Assembly (NCBI GenBank): GCA_003152955.1 | Contig: PMBQ01000009.1 | Location: 7,345 to 15,635, forward strand | DNA length: 8,291 bases | Origin: Candidatus Bathyarchaeota archaeon | GTDB lineage: Archaea; Thermoproteota; Bathyarchaeia; 40CM-2-53-6; FEN-987 | Reading direction: 5' to 3' | In this document: positions 1 to 6,570 of the stretch, one piece after another | How positions within the stretch are numbered: position 1 is the first letter of the stretch | Layout: every line of letters starts with the position of its first letter | Program-made: the position numbers and the translations under genes | The notes under the pieces: generated by a model | The model's database searches: none | What the model was told of the DNA's origin: nothing | What the model saw: the letters and a program-made list of their open reading frames with translations, nothing else

Positions 1-570
1 TTGTTGCGCAACTATCTGACAATAAGTAAGACCGCAAAACGCAGACTATTTAACAGCAGTGAAGTATATCAGCACACTGTATACGATGATGACTTTTCAC
101 GGTTTAAAGACAGATTGTCGATTGCACTAGGTACAGACTACATGATGTATTTGCAGAACACCATACTTACAAAAGTAGATAGAGCAACCATGTCTGTTTC
201 TCTGGAAGGGAGAGAGCCTTTTCTAGATCATAGAATCATCGAGCTCGCAGCTCAACTCCCGAGCAAATACAAGTATGAACATACGACAAAAATGATACTC
301 AAGGATATAGTGTATAAGTATGTTCCGAAGCAATTAATGGATCGCCCCAAAACAGGATTTGACGTACCTATCGACTCTTGGTTACGGACGAGTCTTTCCT
401 ACCTTCTGGAGGAAAATCTGAATCCTCGCACGATAGAGGAGTCCGGCGTGTTTCGATCTTCGTATATCCAAGGCTTGAGGAAGAAGTTCATGAGGGGGAA
501 ATTGCATGATTCAACAATAATCTGGAAGTTGCTTCAGTTTCAGCTTTGGTACAATAAATGGATGAGCTAG
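1..570 (+). CDS. asnB: Asparagine synthase (glutamine-hydrolysing)-like amidotransferase, C-terminal part, cut by left edge
   Basis: This is the C-terminal 189 residues of an AsnB-family protein; full-length members are about 600-650 residues and carry an N-terminal glutaminase domain, which would lie left of the window. The visible part belongs to the ATP-dependent synthetase domain. The segment KVDRATMSVSLEGREPFLD (residues 58-76) and RPKTGFDVPIDSWLR (115-129) are hallmark motifs of this domain. The frame opens at the first base with TTG, but that is almost certainly not the start. The family activates a carboxyl with ATP and transfers ammonia from glutamine. In polysaccharide loci such homologues are often proposed to amidate uronic acid sugars rather than to make free asparagine, and the neighbours favour that role here (inference). 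The last 13 bases overlap the next gene. The family assignment is firm; the substrate is unknown. Confidence 0.93.
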   Translation: MLRNYLTISKTAKRRLFNSSEVYQHTVYDDDFSRFKDRLSIALGTDYMMYLQNTILTKVDRATMSVSLEGREPFLDHRIIELAAQLPSKYKYEHTTKMILKDIVYKYVPKQLMDRPKTGFDVPIDSWLRTSLSYLLEENLNPRTIEESGVFRSSYIQGLRKKFMRGKLHDSTIIWKLLQFQLWYNKWMS

Positions 571-2273
571 CTGTGATCTTGAGAACAGAGTTGCGCGTAG
601 GGGTGCTGGTGGACTCCTATAGAATCCCGTGCTGGGCGTACAATATGCTGGATCGAATACAGCACGGCAATTATGCAAAGATTCTTCTGATTGCAAGGAA
701 TGGCGCATATGGAACAACATCAGAACCACTCTTAAAGAGGATCAGAACATATAGGCATCGTCTGCTCTACAATGTCTTGAGTTACTTGGACCACCATGTG
801 TTGAATTACCTGGAGCACCATACACGTAAGCCTGATCCAAACCCCTTTGATATGAAGGATGTACGCGCGCTTCTGCCAGATGTCACTTGCATCACGCTAA
901 CACCAACCCAGGAATCGTCTTCCGACTCTTTTACCTCAGGTGATGTTGATAAGATCAAGTCTCACAACCTTGATGTGATAATAACGTTAGGTTTTGGGAA
1001 GCTGACCGGCAAGATCCTCAGTTCGTCGAAACATGGTGTTTGGTCATATCATTATGGTGACGACCAGATTAATCATGGTGGGCCACCCGGGTTTTGGGAG
1101 GTTCTACAAGGGTGGCCAGTAACAGGCTCAACACTACAAATTCTCTCCGATGATCTGAATGTTGGTCTCGTGCTGTATCGATCGTATTCTCAGACTGATA
1201 GTGTTTTTGTCGGCAGGAATAACCGGAATGTCTATTGGAAGTCTCTTTCTTTCCTGCCTAGAACACTTGAGCGATTGTACAACGTTGGGGAGGAAGAATT
1301 CTTTCATAAGATTAGAGACGAAAACCAACACCCCAGGTTTTACTCAAGGCCATTGTATTCCGCTCCGACCAATCTAAGATTGCTGGTCTTGGCTGCGAGA
1401 CACTACTCAAAATACCTATTTGAAAGAGTGTGCGGTCTTTTTCGCTTCGAACAATGGATATTGCTCTACAGTTTCAACCCAAATGGCAAGTTGTCATCAT
1501 CTCTTTGGCAATTCAAGAAACTCATACCTCCTAAAGATAGGTTCTGGGCTGATCCGTTTGTAGTTCATCAAAACGGAAAGTACTATATATACTTTGAAGA
1601 GTTTCTTTACGAGTCGAACAAGGCTCACATCTCTTGCTTGATCTTGGACGAGGACGGCAACCAGTCAACACCGGTCAAGGTAATCGAACAGCCGTATCAT
1701 TTGTCGTATCCTTTCGTCTTTCTTCATCAAGACTCCTACTATATGATTCCCGAATCAGCGCATAATCGGACTATTGATTTATACCAATGCATCGAGTTTC
1801 CGGACAAATGGCGGCTTGTGAGGACTCTTATGCATGATGTATGTGCAGTCGATGCCAGTGTTTTGAACGCAAATGGGAAATGGTGGCTATTCGCCAACAT
1901 ACGTGAGAACGACGGTGCTTCAATGTTTGACGAGTTATTTCTGTTCTATGCGTCGGATCTATTCTCTGAACGGTGGACGCCACACCCAAACAATCCGATC
2001 GTCTCTGACGCAAGATCTGCCCGGCCGGCCGGAGCCGTTTTCTCATACAACGGCAGCTACTACCGTCCGTCGCAGGATAATAGTGTTAGATATGGGAAGG
2101 GAATGAATATCAATCAGATAGTTGTTTTGTCTGAGTCTGAGTATAGAGAAATTTGCGTCAGTCGGATAGATCCACTTTGGGATGACACGTTGGTAGGTAC
2201 CCACACTTTGAATCATGATGCAGGTTTGACAGTGATTGATGGGTGTATGAAGAGATCAAGGTACTTTGGTTGA
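558..2273 (+). CDS. Formyltransferase-like / GINT1-type beta-propeller fusion protein
   Basis: A 571-residue two-domain protein. Residues about 13-240 resemble the formyltransferase fold of methionyl-tRNA and sugar N-formyltransferases: a Rossmann-like start (RVGVLVDS), DVIITLGFGKLTGKIL (139-154), then SYHYGDD and GGPPGFWEVLQG (163-185). Residues about 295-571 resemble the N-terminal propeller of plant glucosamine inositolphosphorylceramide transferase and GH43-like five-bladed propellers, with WADPFVVHQNGKYYIYFEE (330-348), YPFVF (384-388), VDASV (431-435) and ARSARPAGAVF (485-495). The GT64 catalytic domain of the plant enzyme is absent. Against the ArnA-type formyl-transfer triad N-x-H...D, His165 is kept, but Ser163 and Asn201 stand where Asn and Asp are expected. 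There is no signal peptide, so a cytoplasmic location is likely. ATG 558 lacks a clear ribosome binding site; in-frame GTG 573, TTG 579 and TTG 591 are alternative starts, all before the first strand. The substrate is unknown; a role in modifying or recognising glycan intermediates is inferred. Confidence 0.85.
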   Translation: MDELAVILRTELRVGVLVDSYRIPCWAYNMLDRIQHGNYAKILLIARNGAYGTTSEPLLKRIRTYRHRLLYNVLSYLDHHVLNYLEHHTRKPDPNPFDMKDVRALLPDVTCITLTPTQESSSDSFTSGDVDKIKSHNLDVIITLGFGKLTGKILSSSKHGVWSYHYGDDQINHGGPPGFWEVLQGWPVTGSTLQILSDDLNVGLVLYRSYSQTDSVFVGRNNRNVYWKSLSFLPRTLERLYNVGEEEFFHKIRDENQHPRFYSRPLYSAPTNLRLLVLAARHYSKYLFERVCGLFRFEQWILLYSFNPNGKLSSSLWQFKKLIPPKDRFWADPFVVHQNGKYYIYFEEFLYESNKAHISCLILDEDGNQSTPVKVIEQPYHLSYPFVFLHQDSYYMIPESAHNRTIDLYQCIEFPDKWRLVRTLMHDVCAVDASVLNANGKWWLFANIRENDGASMFDELFLFYASDLFSERWTPHPNNPIVSDARSARPAGAVFSYNGSYYRPSQDNSVRYGKGMNINQIVVLSESEYREICVSRIDPLWDDTLVGTHTLNHDAGLTVIDGCMKRSRYFG

Positions 2274-2308
2274 CATCCCTTACTTTGACTAACAGGTTCC
2301 ACGCATAA

Positions 2309-3559
2309 ATGGATATAATAAGCCGGGTAGAACGGATATCCCTGTACGTTTTCCTTTTTACTGTCCCTTTTGAAATGTGGCTTCCATTTGGGGCTGATGA
2401 AGATTACTCTATATCAAGACTAGCAGGATTAGTCTATTTTGCCACACTTCTTCCACGTCTTCTCTGGTTTTTCAAAACCAACAGAATTCAGTCATTTCTA
2501 CTACCCATCTGGCTCTTCTTTGGACTGATGACTTTAGTAAGTTTGTACAACATCAACCCACTCTCTGACTGGTTCTTTCACTCCAGCATGTTTCAATGCA
2601 TGATTCTCTTTTGGGTACTGGTCAATCATGAACGTCAGGACAGGTTGATCTTGGAGAAAGGGATGCTGTGCTTTGCTTTGGGGATGGCCGTACTCGCCGT
2701 GCTATTCAGCGTGGGTGTTGGTTTCCAATACATAGAAGGCAGAGCTGTGATTTTCGGAGAGAATCAAAATGTCATCGGTACAAAAATGAGTATTGCACTC
2801 ATTGTTCTGTTACTGGCCATCATACAGAACAGACTAGGGTTGAGACCGACGACACGCGTTTTGCTTATTCTTCCGATTCCGGTGATGATGCGTGCATTGG
2901 CTGAAACCGGTTCTCGTGTTGCGTTCATTTCCTTCGGTGCAGCTTTTATAGTCGGGGTTCTGTTGTTCAGAACGAAGAAGGTGTGGGGAAAGGTTGCTGC
3001 ATTTGTTGTTGGAGTAGGCGCCTCGATTCCTGTGTGGCAGTTCCTGATGGAATCTGAAACCATGGCAACTCGTCTCGCACTCACTGCTGAAAAGGGGGAT
3101 TTATCCGGAAGAGACGCAATCTGGGAGGCACTGGTTCCGCTGGTTAAATCGAACCCCATTTTTGGTGTTGGACTGAGTGGTTTGGAGCACTTTTCGAAGA
3201 TTCATATGTTGACACAGCCGCATAACGTATTTTTGGAAGTGATGTGCTATACGGGTGTAGTCGGATTGGCCCTCTATCTGACATACATGTATCGAGTGGT
3301 CAAGCAGAGCTATCAACTCTACAAGGCCGATGGAATCCTCCTCCCAATGCTGCTGTTATCTCCTGTGTTCGGATTGCTGCTAAGCGGGCAAATCCTGGAG
3401 GTGAAGATTGGGTGGGTTATCTTTGCATATATCGTTAGTAGTTCGCTTCTAAAGACTGCAAAGAAGAACATTAATTACAGCAATCCCGCAAGCGCCAGTA
3501 AGAATTCTTTGCGCAAACGACCGTTTGGGTCCAGGATGCGCTCAATGAGAATTGGTTGA
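2309..3559 (+). CDS. O-antigen ligase / Wzy-type polymerase family membrane protein
   Basis: A 416-residue integral membrane protein with about 10-12 hydrophobic segments by eye (for example near 36-54, 63-80, 118-138, 157-172, 202-220, 227-245, 305-327, 343-361 and 366-382). The Wzy_C/WaaL-type signature lies in and after the large loop: LSGRDAIWEALVPLVKSNP (265-283), FGVGLSG (285-291) and QPHNVFLEVMCYTGVVG (303-319). Arg203 in the ETGSRVAF helix start, Arg268 in GRDAIW and His305 in PHN are the polar residues I would expect to matter. The family transfers undecaprenyl-diphosphate-linked glycans at the periplasmic face, either adding a repeat unit to a growing chain (Wzy) or attaching the chain to lipid A or protein (WaaL, PglL). 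Sequence alone does not separate these. The tail after 384 is short and basic. ATG 2309 lies 35 bases after the previous stop, and the stop falls 40 bases before the next start. Confidence 0.9.
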   Translation: MDIISRVERISLYVFLFTVPFEMWLPFGADEDYSISRLAGLVYFATLLPRLLWFFKTNRIQSFLLPIWLFFGLMTLVSLYNINPLSDWFFHSSMFQCMILFWVLVNHERQDRLILEKGMLCFALGMAVLAVLFSVGVGFQYIEGRAVIFGENQNVIGTKMSIALIVLLLAIIQNRLGLRPTTRVLLILPIPVMMRALAETGSRVAFISFGAAFIVGVLLFRTKKVWGKVAAFVVGVGASIPVWQFLMESETMATRLALTAEKGDLSGRDAIWEALVPLVKSNPIFGVGLSGLEHFSKIHMLTQPHNVFLEVMCYTGVVGLALYLTYMYRVVKQSYQLYKADGILLPMLLLSPVFGLLLSGQILEVKIGWVIFAYIVSSSLLKTAKKNINYSNPASASKNSLRKRPFGSRMRSMRIG

Positions 3560-3599
3560 GAGGTATCATCATGTGCCAACCTTCGTTGACGGGAGAGTG

Positions 3600-4697
3600 A
3601 TGAAGATTCTGTGCGTACTGGATGACTTGGGTTCTGGAGGCTCTCAACGACAGCTGGTTGAATTGGCGTTGGGTTTCAAGGAGAAAGGTCATGACGTGTC
3701 TTTTTTGACGTATCATCATGAGGCATTCTTTGAGTGTATTCTTGAGAGCAATGGGATTGGTTTTATCTGCATAAACGAGGCAAGGTATTTGAGACGCGTC
3801 GTGAGAATGAGAAGGTTCATACGGAAGGGGGGATATAGTGCTGTCTTGTCATTCCTGGAAACACCAAGCATAATCTGTGAAGTAGCGGGGTTTCCTAAAA
3901 GGAATTGGAAACTCGTCGTCGGTGAACGAAGTGCGAACCCGGATATTGTGAAAAGAAAAAAACTCAGGTTATACCGGTGGTTTCATTTCTTAGCCGATTA
4001 TGTGGTGGCAAACTCTTTTAACAACATGGCCATCGTTCGATCTGTCAACCCTTTTTTGCCAGATCGAAAGTGTAGAGTCATCTACAATATGATAAACCTC
4101 AATGAGTGGAAACCAACTCAGGAGTACACACCTCGAAAGGATCGAAAGCTCAAGTTGGTAGTAGCGGCGAGTCATCAGTATCTGAAGAATCTGAATGGAC
4201 TCATCGAGGCGCTTGCCCTTCTGTCACAAGAAGACCGCGCCAAAATCAACGTGGAATGGTACGGTGATCGACTAAGTCAGCCTCATTTTGATGGTTCGTT
4301 AGCTGAAGCACGAAGAAAAATCAAGGAGTTCGGACTTGGGCATGTTGTGTCGCTCTTCTCCGCCACAAACGAGATCAGAAGCAAGATGCAAGACGCAGAC
4401 GTAGTCGGGCTATTCAGCTTTTACGAAGGTTTTCCTAATGCAGTTTGCGAAGGAATGGCTTGTGCAAAACCCGTCATCTGTTCGATTGTTTCCGATGTTT
4501 CAACTGTTTTGTCCTATGACAAGAAGCTATTGTTTGATCCCAAAGATATTCAGTCCATCAGTAACACGCTCGTCTACGTGCTTGGTTTGGGCAATGATCA
4601 ACTGGTTGAGATTGGGTCCAGAAACAGGCAAATCGCACGCGAGAAGTTTGACCGGGAGGTTATCGTAAACAAATACCTCGAATTGCTGAACGGCTGA
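3600..4697 (+). CDS. Glycosyltransferase, GT4 type (GT-B fold)
   Basis: A 365-residue cytoplasmic glycosyltransferase. I chose ATG 3600 because GGGAG lies just upstream (3591-3595) and the protein then begins MKILCVLDDLGSGGSQRQL, the usual first beta-strand and glycine-rich loop of GT4 enzymes. A TTG at 3552 would add 16 residues and overlap the previous gene, but the added residues look non-homologous. Residues from this start: VGERSAN (107-113), VIYNMIN (160-166), a lysine in YLKNLNG (194-200) at the position usually contacting donor phosphate, and the E-x7-E motif EGFPNAVCE (Glu276, Glu284) followed by GMACAKPVI. These are standard retaining GT-B donor-site motifs. The protein should add one nucleotide-sugar-derived residue to the lipid-linked intermediate. 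Donor and acceptor cannot be read from the sequence. Its start resembles GalNAc transferases of the PglH/PglA kind only in the general way shared by the family. Confidence 0.9.
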   Translation: MKILCVLDDLGSGGSQRQLVELALGFKEKGHDVSFLTYHHEAFFECILESNGIGFICINEARYLRRVVRMRRFIRKGGYSAVLSFLETPSIICEVAGFPKRNWKLVVGERSANPDIVKRKKLRLYRWFHFLADYVVANSFNNMAIVRSVNPFLPDRKCRVIYNMINLNEWKPTQEYTPRKDRKLKLVVAASHQYLKNLNGLIEALALLSQEDRAKINVEWYGDRLSQPHFDGSLAEARRKIKEFGLGHVVSLFSATNEIRSKMQDADVVGLFSFYEGFPNAVCEGMACAKPVICSIVSDVSTVLSYDKKLLFDPKDIQSISNTLVYVLGLGNDQLVEIGSRNRQIAREKFDREVIVNKYLELLNG

Positions 4698-4732
4698 ATA
4701 TTATAGAAGTCATGGTGTTACCCATAGCATGA

Positions 4733-5371
4733 ATGTCACAGCTTAGAAAGACGGGCCCGGGAATGAAACGCTTGTTGCCGATGATCCACCTCTACCTGCG
4801 AAAGTCATATCACCGCATTATGATGTATCTGTACCTCCCCTTGTTTGGAGCGCATGGAAAAAACATCTTTTTTGATTATTCGGGAGAATATTCGTTCAAG
4901 AATATTACGCTTGGCAACGACGTCATACTAGGCACCAAGCCTATATTGATGGCGTCTGAATCGAAAATCCATATCGGGAACAAGGTAATGTTCGGGCCAG
5001 GGGTTTGCATAATTGCGGGAAATCACAATACGTCGCTGATAGGTTCGTTTATGTTTGATGTTCACTTGAAGAGACCTGAGGATGATCAAGACGTCACCAT
5101 CGAAGACGACGTATGGATAGGCTCACGTGTGATCATACTGAAAGGGGTGACAATCGGACGCGGGGCGATGGTTGGAGCCGGCGCAGTGGTGACAAAGAAT
5201 ATTCCACCGTATGCAATAGCCATGGGCAATCCAGCGAAGGTGAAATGCTTCAGATGGGATGTCGACAAGATCCTGGCGCATGAGGCCTCTCTTTACGTTG
5301 GGAAGGACCGGCTGAGTCGGGAACAGCTTCAGCACAACGAAGAACAGGTCAATCAATACCGAAATAAATGA
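4733..5371 (+). CDS. Hexapeptide-repeat (left-handed beta-helix) sugar O-acyltransferase
   Basis: A 212-residue member of the maltose/galactoside O-acetyltransferase-like group. The first 40 residues are basic and amphipathic to hydrophobic (RIMMYLYLPLFGA). Hexapeptide turns run through ITLGNDVILGTKPIL (58-72), IHIGNKVMFGPGVCI (79-93) and, after a loop, VTIEDDVWIGSRVIILKGV (121-139), TIGRGAMVGAGAVVTKNI (140-157) and AIAMGNPAKV (161-170), the usual family ending. His98 in AGNHNT is the expected catalytic base, and 99-120 is the extended loop between coils. The likely reaction is transfer of an acetyl group from acetyl-CoA to a sugar hydroxyl in the cytoplasm, decorating the glycan made by the neighbours; the exact sugar is unknown. 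Neither start is well supported: ATG 4733 has no good ribosome binding site, while ATG 4763 (residue 11, MKRLLPM) follows CGGGA and may be the true start. The stop overlaps the next ATG as ATGA. Confidence 0.9.
   Translation: MSQLRKTGPGMKRLLPMIHLYLRKSYHRIMMYLYLPLFGAHGKNIFFDYSGEYSFKNITLGNDVILGTKPILMASESKIHIGNKVMFGPGVCIIAGNHNTSLIGSFMFDVHLKRPEDDQDVTIEDDVWIGSRVIILKGVTIGRGAMVGAGAVVTKNIPPYAIAMGNPAKVKCFRWDVDKILAHEASLYVGKDRLSREQLQHNEEQVNQYRNK
5368..5371 (+). promoter_or_regulatory. ATGA stop/start overlap, likely translational coupling
   Basis: The TGA stop of the acyltransferase (5369-5371) overlaps the ATG start (5368-5370) of the following glycosyltransferase. Such four-base overlaps usually mean that terminating ribosomes re-initiate, giving linked amounts of the two proteins. 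This supports co-transcription of the pair. Confidence 0.75.
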
Positions 5372-6507
5372 TTCGAATCAACCATCAAAATAGAGTGCTC
5401 CGTGTTTTGATCACAGGTCATGTGGGGAAACCCGACGGTGGCGTCGCCACTTTTTATGAGACCTTACTTGCTTCACGGCTTTCGAATGAGGTGCAATTGG
5501 TCTTCCTTGAGACTTCCAGCGGCGAATCTGACATCCAAAAGACGGGCAGACTCTCGGCCGCTCTGATATCGAACGCTCTTGCGGTGATTTGGCGATTCCT
5601 GAAGAATATATCCTTCCACAAACCGGACGTTGTACATATTTGGACTACGCATGGGTACTCATTTCTTAAAAACAGTGTGATGGTATTTATCGCAAGTTTC
5701 TTGGGTTTCCGTGTGTTGTTGCATTTGCATTGCGGTGTTGAAGCATTGATCCCCACACAACGTCCTTTTTGGCGCCGGTTCGTCTTCTTGGTGATGCGTC
5801 GATGCCGGGGGATCATTGTGCTCTCAACAGAATGGCTGCGAATCGAAGGGGTTCTTCCTCGGGTGAAGGTGGCATTCATACCCAATGCGATTGATCCTGC
5901 CGAATACGTTTCAATAATAAGAGAGGAGAATCCTAAGTCACATCAAGATGTGACGATCCTTTTTCTCGGACACATCGGTGAAAAAAAAGGTGTCGGGGAT
6001 CTCCTGTTGGCCGCGAGTAAGCTGAAAGGAAAGATCAAGAAAGGGTTTCGGTTGGATTTTGTGGGGGGAAGCTTGATGGGAGGAGAACTGGAGCGCTTCC
6101 AAGCCGTATCTCAGTCATTGGGATTAGACGGCATGGTTCGGTTCCATGAGCCTGAATATGGTTCCGCAAAGGTTGCTCGGTTGAGTAAAGCAGACATATT
6201 CGTTTTGCCCTCTTACTCCGAAGGAATGCCCATAGTGATCCTGGAAGCCATGGCTTCCGGATTGCCAATAGTTGCGACTCGAGTGGGAGGAATCCCCGAT
6301 ATGATAGCTGACGGTGAGACTGGGGTCATTGTCAACCCGGGATGTCCCAATGATCTTGCTGAAGCCATTGGGCGTCTTGTTGATGATCCACATCTTCGGT
6401 TCACACTGGGACGAAAAGCGCGCGAATTGGTGCAGATGCGCTTCGATGTGAACACCATGGTTGACTCCCTTATTCAACTCTATAAGGAAGTCTGTTGCTT
6501 GACGTGA
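5368..6507 (+). CDS. Glycosyltransferase, GT4 type (GT-B fold)
   Basis: A 379-residue glycosyltransferase of the GT4 type. The N-terminal half begins RVLITGHVGKPDGGVATFY (12-30), the first strand plus a glycine-rich acceptor-side loop, followed by DVVHIWTTHG (87-96), LLHLHCG (117-123) and IIVLSTEW (149-156). The linker IPNAIDP (171-177) leads into the donor-binding half: FLGHIGEKKGVGDLL (199-213, with the basic residues that usually bind donor phosphate), LDFVGGS (229-235), and the E-x7-E motif SEGMPIVILEAM (Glu285, Glu293) followed by ASGLPIVATRVGGIPDMI. This is the canonical arrangement of an active retaining enzyme and the length is normal. It should extend the lipid-linked repeat unit in the cytoplasm. 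Donor and linkage are not predictable here. Its start overlaps the acyltransferase stop by four bases, which fixes the start well. A 63-base gap follows before the epimerase gene. Confidence 0.93.
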   Translation: MIRINHQNRVLRVLITGHVGKPDGGVATFYETLLASRLSNEVQLVFLETSSGESDIQKTGRLSAALISNALAVIWRFLKNISFHKPDVVHIWTTHGYSFLKNSVMVFIASFLGFRVLLHLHCGVEALIPTQRPFWRRFVFLVMRRCRGIIVLSTEWLRIEGVLPRVKVAFIPNAIDPAEYVSIIREENPKSHQDVTILFLGHIGEKKGVGDLLLAASKLKGKIKKGFRLDFVGGSLMGGELERFQAVSQSLGLDGMVRFHEPEYGSAKVARLSKADIFVLPSYSEGMPIVILEAMASGLPIVATRVGGIPDMIADGETGVIVNPGCPNDLAEAIGRLVDDPHLRFTLGRKARELVQMRFDVNTMVDSLIQLYKEVCCLT

Positions 6508-6559
6508 TAGCATCGGCCCGGTGATAGATCCTATGGGGCTGATAGTATTGAATATTAAC

Positions 6560-6564
6560 GGAGG
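6560..6564 (+). promoter_or_regulatory. Strong Shine-Dalgarno site of the epimerase gene
   Basis: GGAGG is followed by AAAACG and then ATG 6571, a six-base spacer. It is the clearest ribosome binding site in the window and fixes the epimerase start. The neighbouring genes mostly rely on weak sites or overlaps, so the epimerase may be translated at a higher rate. Confidence 0.8.
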
Positions 6565-6570
6565 AAAACG

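Noticed and set aside
3552..3599. Extended TTG start of the first GT4 gene overlapping the membrane protein's stop
   Set aside because: The 16 extra residues precede the normal first beta-strand, and ATG 3600 has its own GGGAG site, so the shorter start is preferred.
4714..4727. Short inverted repeat ATGG...CCAT in the gap before the acyltransferase
   Set aside because: A four-base-pair stem without a following T-run is expected by chance and does not support a terminator.
5454..5885. A 143-codon open frame on the - strand inside the second GT4 gene
   Set aside because: Fully antisense to a confident coding region, with no motif and no sensible ribosome binding context.
6499..6528. Possible sigma-70 promoter: TTGACG followed 17-18 bases later by TGATAG/GATAGA
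   Set aside because: The -35-like hexamer is good, but the -10 candidates match TATAAT at only two or three positions, and TTGACG lies within the end of a coding region. Too weak to annotate.
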